Notes: generated from the letters alone by a model not told the origin. A DNA stretch of 64,000 nucleotides from Bombyx mori (GCF_030269925.1 NC_085121.1:6217501-6281500), one strand, 5' to 3'. Shown: positions 11,401-23,297, numbered from the stretch's first letter. Program-made: numbers and translations.

Positions 11401-14400
11401 TTAGCCAGCTGAAGTGGCGGTGTCCAGGCGACAGAGCGCGAAGATCGGACGGCCGGTAGAACAAAATGTTTCTTGAATGGAGACCACGTACTGGCAAGCT
11501 CAGGCCAGATCAGGCCAGCTCACGCCAGGATCGATGACTAATGAAAATGGCTGGGTCACGTTGGATGCAGATAGCAACGGACCGGCTGCACTGGAGATTT
11601 ATTGGAGAGATCTATGTTCAGCAGTGGACAGCTATAGGCTAAGGTGATGATTGACCCTTCTAGCTTGCACGTGTTCTTCTGATTCACCTTATAGTAACCG
11701 CTTTTGACGAAATACTCATTATAAATTTAAATTTTATTTATAAAGTTCTTGACACGATTTTTAGTATTGATGAGTTTCCGATATCTCGGCACTTTCTCAA
11801 GGGCCATGCCCGCGAGTAGACTTGTGTTTCAAATGTAGTGAACCGAGGAATTTCGACATTTTTTTAACTTGAATCATTACAGCTTCCGTATGACTCTTGT
11901 GTGATTATAGAGACGTAAACAAAATTTAAATATGATAGTAGTTATTTAAATATAATATTATCTTACGAGATGATATCCTAGTATGAAAACAAAACGCATA
12001 ACGCGGAAGAATTTTAAGAAAATAAAGTATTCTCTGTATTGTTTTTCGTAAATAGTGTTCCGAAATAATTTCCTGTCTATAAATACGTACTCTATAAAGT
12101 AGGTAAATATTTAAGATATATTAAAATAACGTAAACATACTTAAATAGATATTAACATTGTGTAGTTCCGCAAAAAAAGATTTATGTACGTATTTGCGTT
12201 ATGAATCTTAAATTAGTGAGAAATAAATAAAGACACTTTTTATATTAACTCATATAGTAATTTAACAATGTTGACAAATTTAAGTATTTCTTGCAAATTA
12301 TTTTCTGCTGAAATTTTATATTTAACTTGAATAAATAATATTGTTTTCGTTTCGGATACGCTTTTGTTTTAAGTCAATGGTGAAGCAAATATGCATATAC
12401 AGAGTTTTTTTTAGCGGAATTGCACAAATTTCTAAGTACACTACTCTTTTTTTCTGAGAAAGTACCAGCAGTAAAAATAAAATCCCTGAATACATGAATC
12501 GTTAACAACCAATCAATAATCGGTACCATCTTAAGCACCCAAAACCTTGACCCGTTCAAGACAATTTGCACTCCATTACTCCTTGTTTCCAAAAGGTTTG
12601 AAGTGCAGTCGGGCGGCTATCAAAGGGTTAATCCGTGCCTTCTATAGTCTGGATAACTTAAGAACGTAGCATACATATTGAGTGGTCTTTACGCATTTTG
12701 TTTCTTGCGGCTTCAAGCCAATATTGCAAGGACGGTGGAAATTAATTTATTAATTGTTTAGATGGGTGGACGAGTTCACGGCCCACCTGGTGTTAAATGG
12801 TGAGTCCATAGACAACGTAAATGCTGCCACCCACCTTGAGACATGTGTTCTAAGTTCAATTTTTACCCCCACCCTTCAAACCGAAACGCATTACTGCTTC
12901 AAGGGAGAAATAGACAGGATGGTGGTAACTACACGTGCGGACTAAAAAGACGTCCTGAAACCAATAATAAAGACGCTGTGGTGTCTATGGACTTTGCTAG
13001 CCGCTTAATGGCAAACAATCGCGAGTATGTCCATCGTTGTAGACTAAAAAGAAGTATACAAAATACATTGTACAACTTTAAATGTAGGAATTAAATTGTT
13101 CAAACTTTCAGACTTCATAACGGGTTTTCAATAACCTACCCTATAAACATACTATGATGAATGGACCTATCTAAATTGTCATCAATCTATGTCGTCCGTG
13201 ACCAGAAAAAAAACTGTAAAGTATTTGAAGCGTCAGATAATAATAAAATGAAAATAATAAAAGCTAAATGAAAATCGTAAAAGTAGTTTTTATTATGTCT
13301 GCGATTCGCCAAAGCCGAAGAAAATACTGTATTTTAGATTGAACGAAAATAAGTTTTACACTTACCATTCGGGAGGTCGGTACCGAAAATGTCCAGCTTC
13401 TGTCCGGGCGTTGATCCGTACTCAATCTCCAATTTGTGTGGAACGTTATTTGTGGCTATTTCGCTCTCTGAAATAATGTAGATTGAACAGATTATTACGA
13501 ACATATCGAGTCTATTTATACTTGGGCGTATTAAGAGATTAGTTTGAACGAGACAATGCATCTACTGAATACTCTAAGTTTGTTCAATTTCAAACTTTAA
13601 TGTTATTTTAAGCTCTTACGCGCCCAAGAATGCACGTAAGCAGATTTGGCTTTACAAAGATTACTGTATCGAATTTCGATCTTTAAATACAGCTTATTCA
13701 TTATTCTGATTAAGGAGAAACCCTTTGCAGTAATATAAATGATATTCTAAACGGCAACAATTATGATGACACGTGAGCATCGCGATTCACCTTGGAACGT
13801 GGGGTCCTGATGAGAATTCCAACAAGCTCGTTTTGGTACATCGTAGCTACATATGAGTCGTCTATTATCAAAGGTAATCTATGCATTTGAACAAAAAAAT
13901 GTTATTGATATGTCAATACAGATTGATTTGAATATAATCGTCTCCTTCACAGAATACGGTTCAAAACCTGCATTAAATAAAGGTTAATACTTAACCTGTT
14001 ATTTATCTAAGATGTCGTTCAGAAGAGTTTTGTGACTGCCAATGGAATACAAAGTCAATAATTCGTTTTTTTGATTTACCAATAATTGTCCAAAAGTCAC
14101 ATTGCCGGCTTTGATAATAGTCGACTCATATATTTAAAGCTAGTCTTTTGTTTTTAGCGCAAAATCTTTCATTCAATACGCATATAAAATATTATAATTC
14201 TGATAACTGTTAAAATTAAGTTTATTAATTAAATGTATAGCCATACTCCAATTAAAAAGTTTATCAGCAAAAAAAAAAGGTGACTTGTATATTTCAGCAT
14301 TTTAAATTTCACTTTATCGTCAATAGGTTACATGCATAATTATAGGTATGTTAGTGATGTACCTAACGTATTTTATTTCCATGGGTGTGAATTCCGAGTA

Positions 14401-15597
14401 TTTATTTATTTCTTTTTGTTATATGACGCTCAAAATCATATTTCCAAAACGATCATCTTGATTTGTTCTAATAAATTTAGATTGTTTTTGTTAATTGAGA
14501 TTCCGTGTTAATTTTGTTATTAGTCTATAATTTGTTCGATTGACACTTGGCTAGTTTATTCTGCATCTTTTTTACAGTTTTAATTGTTATATATATATAT
14601 ATATAAAATTACGTGAACATCATGGAGTTGTCGATTTTTTAATTGAATATGCAATTTCGAAAAGGGCACATGTCGCATATTTTGTCAAATACTTTATTTT
14701 CATATACATGTAGTTTTGAGGCTTACCTACACCCATTTTATAATAATTCCAGTAATTTTCAATTGCTAATTAACACTAAAATATATCTTAAAAGTTAATA
14801 CATATTTTAAATTTTACACTGTTTTAGAAAATAATAATTATTTTTTCATTTCCTGAACATTTTTCATTTTCAGAGATGTGCCCTTTTCGAAATTGCATAT
14901 TCAAATATTTTCGAATGTTTCAATATTTTAAGTCGTCGTGGCCTAAAGGATAAGACGTCCGGTGCATTTGTATCTATCGATGCAGCGGTGTTCGAGTCCC
15001 GCAGGGGGGCATCAATTTTTCTAACGAAATACGTGTTTACCAAATGTTTACGATTTACTTCCACGGTGATGGAATAACATCGTGTAATAAAAATCAAATC
15101 CGCAAAATATGATTTGCGTAATTACTGGTGGTAGGACCTCTTGTGAGTCCCGGCTAGGTACCACAAGCCTGCCTATTTCTGCCGTGAAGCAGTAATTCGT
15201 TTCGGTTTGAAAAGTGGGACAGCCGTTGTAACTATACTGAGAACTTAAAACTTATATCTCAAGGTAGGTGGCGGAATTTACGTTGTAGATGTCTTTGGAC
15301 ATCGGCAACCGATTAACACCAAGTGGGCTGTGAGATCGTCTAGCTACATAAGCAACAATTTTTTTTTTTTTTTTTTTTCGCATATTTTTTCCGACATTTC
15401 AAGTATATTTGCAAAATAAAGCCGGATTCGATACAGCACTAGTGCACTTGTAACTGAAAAGAAATTACTAAAAGAAAGAAAATGTCTTCACCTGCTGTTA
15501 CAAGGTTGATGTGCAAGTTGAGGCGATGCTCCGGGGTATATAACCGGTTCGACCACAACACCGGTGTGTATTCTCTTTCCAAATCCACAAATTCCAT
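8418..15597 (-). CDS. Kynurenine formamidase-like protein, Ser nucleophile replaced
   Basis: Four exons in transcription order: 15597-15492, 13467-13366, 10027-9814, 8877-8418. All junctions are GT/AG (donors GTGAAG, GTAAGT, GTGAGG), phases agree, and the protein is 293 aa. The start ATG 15597 sits in GGTCACCATGG. The family is the alpha/beta-hydrolase kynurenine formamidase, which turns N-formylkynurenine into kynurenine in tryptophan breakdown and, in insects, feeds ommochrome pigments. Visible signatures are the oxyanion motif HGGYW (78-82), SRYPAKSLYPAGVKTI, GAFLISGLYDLREVV, Asp233 in QNDSPTFKRQ and His267 in DHHEIVE. The nucleophile elbow, normally G-H-S-A-G, reads G-H-G-T-G (147-151): Gly149, codon GGA at 8853-8855, stands where Ser should be. 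The frame is otherwise intact, so this may be a pseudoenzyme or a paralogue with another role. Introns carry many transposons. Confidence 0.92.
8930..9343 (+). mobile_element. Bm1 SINE in formamidase intron 3
   Basis: It runs from the B-box region (GTGTTCGAATCCTGC) to CTAAGCAATTAAAAAAAAA. It is near full length but lacks the first 60 or so bases. Confidence 0.9.
9344..9813. other. Intron 3 remainder, nothing recognised
   Basis: AT-rich intron sequence up to the donor of exon 3. I see no repeat or coding signal. Confidence 0.6.
10244..10612 (-). mobile_element. LINE ORF2 C-terminus plus 3' tail
   Basis: In reverse, a frame reads FLSRTIWLWNELPSTVFPER and YDMSFFKRG, the extreme C-terminus of a non-LTR reverse-transcriptase ORF2. 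It is followed by the tail GTAGGCAGCGGCTTGGCTCT and GCCAGGGGCAGAGCC-type sequence that also occurs alone at 18012, 51440, 58228 and 62340. It lies in formamidase intron 2. Confidence 0.75.
10718..10960 (+). mobile_element. Bm1 SINE, old 3' part
   Basis: It is diverged but alignable from GGTCCTCCACGAGTAAGCAC to the AGTAATAATAAAAAT tail. It lacks the head. Confidence 0.75.
11280..11655 (+). mobile_element. RTE-type LINE ORF2 C-terminal relic
   Basis: Broken frames read RHRDRIRNEEIRRRTKDADI, then LEWRPRTGK and SRWMQIATDRLHWRFIGEIY followed by VQQWTAIG. This is the C-terminal tail typical of insect RTE-type reverse transcriptases. Stops and indels make it nonfunctional. It lies in formamidase intron 2. 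Confidence 0.7.
12745..12975 (-). mobile_element. Bm1 SINE, 3' part
   Basis: It is a diverged reverse copy running from TTAGATGGGTGGACGAGTTC to GTGCGGAC. It lies in formamidase intron 2. Confidence 0.85.
13855..14127 (+). mobile_element. 275-bp MITE family S, copy 1
   Basis: Ends are GAGTCGTCTATTATCAAAG and, inverted, GAGTCGACTATTATCAAAG, with pairing over about 40 bp. Flanks are ATAT (13851-13854) and ATAT (14128-14131). It is noncoding and lies in formamidase intron 1. Confidence 0.85.
14588..14604. repeat. Short (TA)n tract
   Basis: About eight TA units in formamidase intron 1. Confidence 0.8.
14644..14903. mobile_element. 260-bp element with 28-bp inverted ends
   Basis: The left end TGAATATGCAATTTCGAAAA (continuing GGGCACAT) is perfectly inverted at 14876-14903. 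The flanks are AAT (14641-14643) and AAT (14904-14906), suggesting a 3-bp target duplication. The interior is AT-rich and noncoding. The family is not recognised. Confidence 0.6.
14932..15362 (+). mobile_element. Full-length Bm1 SINE with Pol III promoter
   Basis: This copy shows the whole structure. The tRNA-like head has an A box TGGCCTAAAGGATAAG (from 14939) and a B box GTTCGAGTCC (14990-14999). The Bm1 body and the 3' end TAAGCAACAA follow. Instead of an A tail, a run of about 19 T follows the 3' end, which is odd for a plus-strand copy. Confidence 0.9.
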
Positions 15598-15619
15598 GGT
15601 GACCGTCCCCTGTATCTAA

Positions 15620-17300
15620 AATACGAATCCATAAATATTTGTTACTTAAATTTTTTGTTAATCTATTTGTTATAATTATTAAATATATTTAATGTTACAA
15701 AACGAAATACAGTAATGATTTGTATTTGTTTATATCTTTAATTCAGTTGTTTTAATTTTAAGATTGTTGATCTTACAACGCGTAAGTAATTTGAAATTCC
15801 AATTGGAATTATCTTTTGCCGATAAATCCAAATTGAGTTATTTCTGTTAAAGGAAAAATACGACTTTGAATTATGTTTTCACAAAGAAAGTTATTTCGGA
15901 ATGTATATAATAAAATAAAAAGATTTTTTTTTTCACATAACATAATACCTGAGCACAAATTTTACCTCATCCTCTTTCGCGTCGGAGCGAAGGTGTTTTC
16001 TTCTAAAATAGGTATATCTCAAAAAGTCTTTAAATTTAATAGTGATTTTTGTGAAAGGATTCATTTTAACACGGAAACTCATATAGTATTTCAAGTAAAC
16101 ACGACCCGTGTGAAAGACAACAGTGCACAGAGTGGTTGACGATTAAACAAAGCGGAGCAATCTTATCATAACGAGTTATATCATTAGATGTTATTTTATA
16201 ACCGGAGGACCATTTATCTAATCGTGAATATAATAGATAAATTATACCAAATATGTTTATTAATACAAATTATAAACGTGTTAATAAATTTTCTTTCGGT
16301 GCTCAAATAAAAAAATGTAATACTGCCTTTAGAAGCGTGGAGAAATTTATGTGAGTAAAAAAACAAATTAAACTTAAAATGACATTAAAAAAATATAAAA
16401 AATAAATAAAATAATTTAATAACTTTTATATCATGGTTCAATAAGAAACTAAAACGAATCTTTAATTATTTTTCTATCGTAGTTTTAACAGGAAACAAAA
16501 ATGCCAGAGTCAATATCTTTAGTACCGATACTTGCTAGAAAGATTAAAGTAATCTTATCATGACATTGTATTGCATGTGACTAGATATAAAATTCAGGTA
16601 ATTTAGTTACATCGTAAATGTTTTTTTAAAGTTTTCACTGCACTATTACAAAGACGAAACGCACTATGAAACACAAAAAAAAAAAATTAAAACCAAAAGA
16701 TTATATCTTTTGAATAAAATAAAACCTATTTTTTATTTTAAATTATGAGAGACGCCTTCTGTCTTTGTTCAACAGTCAACTGTATTGATCTTCATCGTCA
16801 CCTAGTCTATACTTTTATACAGCCAGCTCACTTTTAATTAGATGGTAAATTAATGAATTTGCCATTGAATTAATAACTCAAGAAACAATGATAACGTTTA
16901 TTTATTTAACTTTGCTTCGAATAGTTTTGCAAATTTGAATGTTGTTGTCGGTAAACTGATTATGCATTATTGAAAATAAATTTTATCACAATGGAAACTT
17001 AATTAATGAGGTTTGTTTTGTTTTAAATGAAATTTTAATTTGTCAGCATTCTTTATTATTTTCATTCATTTCATTTTTTTACTTTGTTTAAATGGTCAGA
17101 CGAGGTTAAGGACGTACCGGCGTGACTGGTCGAGATATTTCAAAATTATATATTTTTTATTGGCTTTTATTCAAAACACAGGCAAATAATTCATTTTAAT
17201 TTAACGGTTAAACATAATAAATCCCCCTATTTCTTTCGCAAAGCAGTAAAACATTCTAATTTGAAGGTTAAGTTTGAGTTAAGGTTAAGTTAGTTTCTCA
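15620..17300. other. Upstream region of formamidase, AT-rich
   Basis: Apart from the candidate TATA box, I see no repeat or coding exon. The 88-codon frame at 15873-16139 (+) is lysine/phenylalanine-rich, matches nothing I know and has no supporting signals. Confidence 0.5.
16811..16820 (-). promoter_or_regulatory. Candidate TATA box, minus strand
   Basis: On the minus strand GTATAAAAGT is followed about 25-30 bp later by TCAATACAGTTGAC, which resembles an initiator. It lies 1.2 kb upstream of the formamidase ATG. A 5' UTR intron is plausible because ATTTTAG sits just before ATACAGGGG and the ATG. The link is inferred only. Confidence 0.35.
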
Positions 17301-17309
17301 AAATTTGCG

Positions 17310-17552
17310 TAAATACTAGTGGTAGGGCGTCTTCTGAGCTCACTCGGATAGGTACCACCACTCCGCCTATTTCTGCCGTGAAGCAGTAATGCGTTTCGAT
17401 TTGAAGAGTGGGACAGCCGTTGTACTTTAAAAACGGAGACTTAGCACTCGTGTTTCAAAATGGGTGGCGGAGTCTAGGCTGTTGATGCTACGTAGCAACG
17501 TGTTAACACCAGGTGGGCTGCGAGTTCGTCCACCTTACCAATAAAAAAATAA
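17310..17552 (+). mobile_element. Bm1 SINE, 3' part
   Basis: It runs from TACTAGTGGTAGGGCGTC to ACCAATAAAAAAATAAAAA. It is diverged. Confidence 0.85.
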
Positions 17553-18011
17553 AAACTTTTTCGTCAAATTGATTGTGGTGTTAACGCTGATCCTATTGCA
17601 TATATTAAACTAAACATTTTGCAATCATACGTTATGAACACTTTTAAACCTTTTAAACATGTACTACAGCATACTATCTATATACCCTTTTTTGGGTTTC
17701 GATCGTCTTTGTCGATTTACATGTCATTCAAATTGATTATAGGTTTATGTGCTCACAAACAAGAATAGTACAAAAAAATAAGTAAATAAGTACATATTAT
17801 TCAAAGCTAACGTAACAATGGCTTGGAAATGCGTCTTCATTTTAAGGAGATTGCCTTCGAACGAAATATTTATTCTTGTTAAAGGATATAAAGAAAATTT
17901 TGTTAATAGCTGCTTTATCATACAAATAAATATACGAGCATTTTTAAAGAAAATACTTGAAAAACACTTAACATTTCTTATAAATTTAGTTTCTTAATAA
18001 TTAATTTTGTA

Positions 18012-18112
18012 GGCAGCGACTTAGCTATGCCCCTGGCATTGCTGAGGTCAGTGTGCGACGGTAACCACTTATCATCAGGTGGGCCATATGCTTGTCTGAC
18101 TATAAAGGTAAT
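18012..18112 (+). mobile_element. LINE-tail SINE fragment
   Basis: It matches the 3' tail of the element at 10244: GTAGGCAGCGACTTAGC, CCTGGCATTGCTGA and ATCATCAGGTGGGCCATATG. Confidence 0.8.
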
Positions 18113-19041
18113 ATTTTATTATTATTTCAAATCTAATGATGGAGGTTCATCGATTTATGATTATTTTGATGAGTAAACTCATATGTTTTTTATACTCATA
18201 CAAACATATACGAATATCCAAAATGGATGGTGGCTATATTCTTTATTGGTTAACTAGTTTATTATGATATGTTTAACTATTGAAGTTAGATACTGAATAA
18301 CTTATAGCTTCCGTTCGCTTTTATTGTTTTGTTGACAGTGCTCATGATATTTGTAAATAGGTCAATTGTATTGGCAGTAAATCTGATATAGATACAATAA
18401 ATTATGCATGATTACGTGGTATATTTGCTTAGAAAATATAGCATTATACTATAGCATTTATACGAAAAAAAAAAATGAATTGGATTGGTCTACGTAATAA
18501 AGTCGTACTTATTTTTCCGCACTTTGTTCAAGGAAATAATTAAATTTGATCTCGTAGCGACCGGAAAACTTAATAAATTTACTCTTTTAAAGCACCGATA
18601 AAAATATTTTAGGGTTAAGTGCCTTTTAAAGCTTAAGCAGCTAAAATTCTGTCGCCCCTAAAAACTTACTACTAGCTTTAAGTCCAGGAATTGTGAACCT
18701 AAATATGTTATTTTCTTAAAATTAGTGTTTTGTTTCGTTTATTTGCTAACAGAAAAAAAAGGGTTCATTAGTGTTAATACATGCAAAAAATCTCACGTGT
18801 AACTAGATTTTCACACATTATGGTACTTAAAATGAATTTTCTGTTAATAATGCTCCTTTTGAGCGGTTGTAAATTGTATCTATTGTATATTTGTTGTATC
18901 TACAGTATCTAAGTATTATCATGAGAAGAAGGTTTTGCATTATCAGTGTACACAAATACATAATATAAACTTGTACACTGTATGTTTAATTTAATGAACG
19001 TGGTATTTAATAGATATTTCTATTTATAATTAGATATTATG

Positions 19042-19313
19042 TTTTTTTTTTATTGCCTAGAAGGGTGGACGAGCTCACAGCCCACCTGATATTAAGTGGT
19101 TACTGGAGCCCATAGACATCTACAACGTAAATGCGCTACCCACCTCGAGATATAAGTTCTAAGGTCTCAGTATAGTTACAACGGCTACCCCACCCTTCGA
19201 ACCGAAACGCATTACTGCTTCACGGCGGAAATAGGCGGGGCGGTGGTACCTACCCGTGCGGACTCCCAAGAGGTCCTATCACCAGTGATTACGCAAATTA
19301 TAATTTTTTGAAT
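19042..19313 (-). mobile_element. Bm1 SINE, 3' part
   Basis: It is a well-conserved reverse copy from poly-T at 19042 to the ATTACGCAAATTATAATTT segment. Confidence 0.9.
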
Positions 19314-19569
19314 TATAATTAATAATTGTTTATTAATGAGTTACACTAAAAATCTTTGTCTCTAATTGACACAGCTGAGAAATCCAAGTTTCTCAATAAA
19401 TATATATACAGCAGTTTCCAGTATTTCACATGTTGGTTGACGACTCAAGGTGATTACCGCCACCTTGATTACCGCCACCTACCTTGAGTCAAAACGTCGA
19501 ATTAATTGAATTGTATAATGGATGTGCCACCGCTTAGACTAGTACGTTCGACTGCTTTGCTTTAGAAAT

Positions 19570-19845
19570 GAGTCGTCTATTATCAAAGGTGGCAATCTGT
19601 GCATTTGGACAAAAAAATGTTATTGATATGTCAATACAGATTGATTTCAATATAATCGTCTCCTTCAAAGAATACGGTTCAAAACCTGCATTAAATAAAA
19701 GTTAATACTTAACCTGTTATTTATCTAAGATGTCGTTCAGAAGAGTTTTGTGACTGCCAATGGAATACAAAGTCAATAATTCGTTTTTCTGATTTACCAA
19801 TAATTGTCCAAAAGTCACATTGCCGGCTTTGATAATAGTCGACTC
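19570..19845 (+). mobile_element. 275-bp MITE family S, copy 2
   Basis: It is nearly identical to the copy at 13855 (same GAGTCG ends). Flanks are AAAT at 19566-19569 and AAAT at 19846-19849. Confidence 0.9.
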
Positions 19846-20185
19846 AAATATACTAACTACTTCGCCTGCACCAGTATAATGTTGTACGCAGTTTATATTT
19901 CAATGTCAATTTGAAAGTGCGATAAACTTTAGCCTTCATTCGATAAAAACGGCCTAAAATTTTTGTCTATATTTTCGTTATCGTCGAGACAAACTAACTC
20001 AGTAACAAAAACTATCTAAAGTATCGATCGATTCGGAATTTTTGTTTGGATATTTCTATCACTGAACTCGGACTAAACGTAACAAATTTATTGAGAAATT
20101 AGAAAAATTTAATTCTTCAAAATAAACAAAGTCTGTATGTATCTTTAATAATAGAAATAAAAATCTTAAAAATAGAAATAATGTA

Positions 20186-20440
20186 GGTATTACTGGTGGT
20201 AGGACCTCTTGTGAGTCCGCACGGGTAGGTACCACCACCCCGCCTATTTCCGCCGTGAAGCAGTAATGCGTTTCGGTTTGAAGGGTGGGGTAGCCGTTGT
20301 AACTAACTATACTGAGAACTTAGAACTTATATCTTAAGGTGGGTGGCGCATTTACGTTGTAGATGTCTATGGGCTCCAGTAACCACTTAACACCAGGTGG
20401 GCTGTGAGCTAGTCCAACAATCAAAGCAATAAAAAAAAAG
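20186..20440 (+). mobile_element. Bm1 SINE, 3' part
   Basis: It starts at the recurrent breakpoint ACTGGTGGTAGGACCTC and ends AAGCAATAAAAAAAAA. It is little diverged. Confidence 0.9.
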
Positions 20441-20984
20441 GTACGGAAACATAATATTGTGTAATGTATTACGTATTCATATCTTTTATTTTTACTGTGT
20501 AATAAGATTACTGTAGTGATTGTTTGTTATCGATAAAACTTAATGAGCGTAAAAAATTGCATACATATTTGCCTAGAAGGTATTTATTTATTGGTAACAT
20601 TGTTTTGCGGTCGACACGTGTGGACGGACGACACATTTTACCTGCATTTAATAATCGATTAATATTAATTAACGACGCATCCAAATGATGGAATACGAAA
20701 GGCTATGTAAAAAAATAAGTTAAAAGTCTAAAGAAAAGCTATGTAAAAAAAATAAGTTAAAGTCTAAAAAGCTCTTTAGACGACTCGCGTATCAAATATT
20801 TGTACGTGCCTTTGCTTATCATTCTTGGATTAGGATAAGAGGGCAGGTGCCGAGTTAGACAAGGCATATCACCGAACGCGTTCGTTTTAAATAAAATATC
20901 ACTTCAAAGGTAAAGTCGTGTGAGGATGATGTATACGCGCATGGATGGGCGTATACTATTTAGTTTTGTTCATAGTACTGAAGC

Positions 20985-21190
20985 TCAGAAACACAAGGGC
21001 CCACTGAGTTTCTCGTCGGATCTTCTGAGTGGGTCGCGATTCCGATCCGGCGGTAGATTCTGCGAAGCACTGCTCTTGCTAGGGCTAGTATTAGCAAATT
21101 CTCTCAGGTTGAGCCCGTGAGCTCATCTACGCGTCCGGACGTAGCTGGTATAGCCTCTTAGGTTACCAGCGAATAGGTAGGAAAAAAACC
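20985..21190 (+). mobile_element. LINE-A-like 3' UTR fragment
   Basis: GGGCCCACTGAGTTTCTCGT through GCGAATAGGTAGGAAAAAAA. It is a variant of the LINE-A 3' end. Confidence 0.8.
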
Positions 21191-21215
21191 CCCACCATAA
21201 CGTGAATTTCGGCAC

Positions 21216-21660
21216 AGTGTGCTCAGTGCGAGTTTTTTAACGTTCTCGATAGCGTAAAAGTTAGCCCAATTTTGTATGCAGTTGCAGCGCCCCTAGCGGC
21301 AAACGTAGGCATTTTTTTTTTTTTTCCTACCTATGCTGATAGCCTTGAGAGGCTATTTCAGCTTCACCCTAACGTTTGTAGGTGAGCTCGCGGGGCTCAA
21401 CCGGAGAGTTGCTAACACTGACCCTAGCAAGAGCAGTGCTTCGCAGAATCTACCACCGGATCGGAAACGCGACCCACTGAGAAGATCCGGCGAGAAACTC
21501 AGTGGGCTGTGTCTATGGGTTAGTTCGCTCTTCGAGCCCTTCGTCGCAAGCGACGGGATCGACGAGGACGGTGACCGGTTGTAGGCAAACGCTCGAACTC
21601 CATACAAATCTGAGCTAACTTTTACGCTATCGAGAACGTTAAAAAACTCGCGCTAAGCCC
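21216..21660. mobile_element. Palindromic MITE family G, copy 1, interrupted
   Basis: The two halves read GTGTGCTCAGTGCGAG, TTAACGTTCTCGATAGCG and the inverted GAGAACGTTAAAAAACTCGC. A LINE-A copy splits it at 21312-21580, duplicating GTAGGCA (21305-21311 and 21581-21587). Confidence 0.8.
21312..21580 (-). mobile_element. LINE-A 3' end inside MITE G
   Basis: It runs in reverse from a T tract to GACGAGGACGGTGACCGGTT. It is flanked by GTAGGCA on both sides, so the integration is clean and later than the MITE. Confidence 0.9.
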
Positions 21661-22341
21661 ACAGACCTTAAGACATAGCGTCGAAGTCTCAATAGTATCG
21701 TATAATAGTTGTTCTAACCTTAAAGTACTTCGTCGTGAGCTCCGACTGACGGTCTTAAAAAAATAATTGCACATCGTGCTTTTATTATTTAATAAATACA
21801 ATAATTTACGTAATAAATAAACACGTTAGATATATGTATCATCAGTCAGACCAACAGGTGGTGTTTGAAGTTCGTTGTATTAATAATTATAAAATGATAT
21901 TTAAGTCTCATTTTTCATATTTATGTCTGTGTAGATAAATTTTAAATACTGTTTCTGATAAGTGCATTCGAACCACTCCAGGACGGCTGTACTGATTTGG
22001 GATTTTTTACGTTCGTATGTAATGATATTAAAGAAAGAAAAATATAGAAAGATGCCCGTAAAATTTGGAAAATTCTATAACAACAAAGAAATGTAATTAA
22101 ATTTCAACAAGATTTTTTGCTGTCGCTAGTGTTCTATCCAGATTTTTGCCTATTTCCTCTTCCTTCATCCAGATTATTATCACTAAATAATAAATATGTT
22201 TAGTAACAAAACATAAAAAAAAAAAATGTTTTATTACATTACATTTTACTTTACGTTTTACGCTGCACAATAAAGTAGAATAGGCCTCATGCCTCAACGA
22301 GGTGATGGCAATGGGCTGCGGTAACAATTTAAGGCCAGTGG

Positions 22342-22512
22342 TGTGTTTAGTGCGAGTTTTTTAACGTTCTCGATAGCGTAAAAGTTAACTCAAATTTGTA
22401 TGGAGTTGGAGCGTTTGCCTACGTTTGGCGCTGGGACGCTGTTCCAAATGCTTACAAATTTGAGTTAACTTTTACGTTATCGAGAACGTTAAAAAACTCA
22501 CTCAAAGCACAC
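22342..22512. mobile_element. Palindromic MITE family G, copy 2, uninterrupted
   Basis: The ends GTGCGAGTTTTTTAACGTTC and CGATAGCGTAAAAGTTAAC pair with the other end over about 50 bp. The total is about 170 bp and noncoding. Confidence 0.8.
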
Positions 22513-23051
22513 AAATGATCCTATTTAAATCCAGGAGAACTCGTTGACCCATCGCATTAATTACATAAAAACACACACACACACACAAATTTAAAATATA
22601 TTTAACGATCTTTATTTTAAATATTAAATTTTTTTACTCACACAGATAAACAACGAAAATAATTATACAAAGAACGCATTTAAAATAAAACAAACAAATC
22701 AACCTACCTTTCAAAGTACTCAAAGGTTAAAAAACATATAAAATTGAAGGTCCAATCTTGTTTATAAACAAGCCTGGGTCGGTCGTGCGCGTGCTCACTT
22801 CAAACTCTTGTAAAACGCACGGCAGACAGCCACAGACTGTTTAGATTGACTACTGGTAGTCCAATGCGCTTGAAATCTCATTTCGCTTTGTTATAAATCG
22901 TTAAAACCGATGTCTTTTTGTTTGTTTATTATTGTATTCACGTTCGGGAGCAGAGTTAAAATTTGTTAGCTCGTAGATTCATTTTAAAAGCAATTTATTT
23001 AAGAAGGAATCTATGTACATATAATAATATTGAAGGTTTTACTGTGCTAAA

Positions 23052-23297
23052 TTTTTTTTTATTGCTTGGATGGGTGGACGTGCTCGCAGCCCACGTGCTG
23101 TTAAGTGGTTACTGGAGCCCATAGACATCTACAACGCAAATGCGCCACCCACCTTGAGACATAAGTTCTAAGGTCTCAGTATAGTTACAACGGCTGCCCC
23201 ATCCTTCAAACCGAAACGCATCACTGCTTCACGGCAGAAATAGGCAGGGCGGTGGTACCTACCCGTGCGGACTCACAAGATGTCCTACCACCAGTAA
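23052..23297 (-). mobile_element. Bm1 SINE, 3' part
   Basis: It is a reverse copy from poly-T to the CCACCAGT breakpoint and is little diverged. Confidence 0.9.

Noticed and set aside
12374..12592. 72-codon minus-strand frame in formamidase intron 2
   Set aside because: No family resemblance and no splice support. It could be transposon-derived, but nothing visible proves it.
15873..16139. 88-codon frame upstream of the formamidase
   Set aside because: Its AT-driven composition, lack of known similarity and lack of splice or promoter context on that strand give no support.
18823..18915. Short frame with a leader-like MNFLLIMLLLSGC start
   Set aside because: It stops after about 30 codons in AT-rich DNA, with no donor site or promoter.
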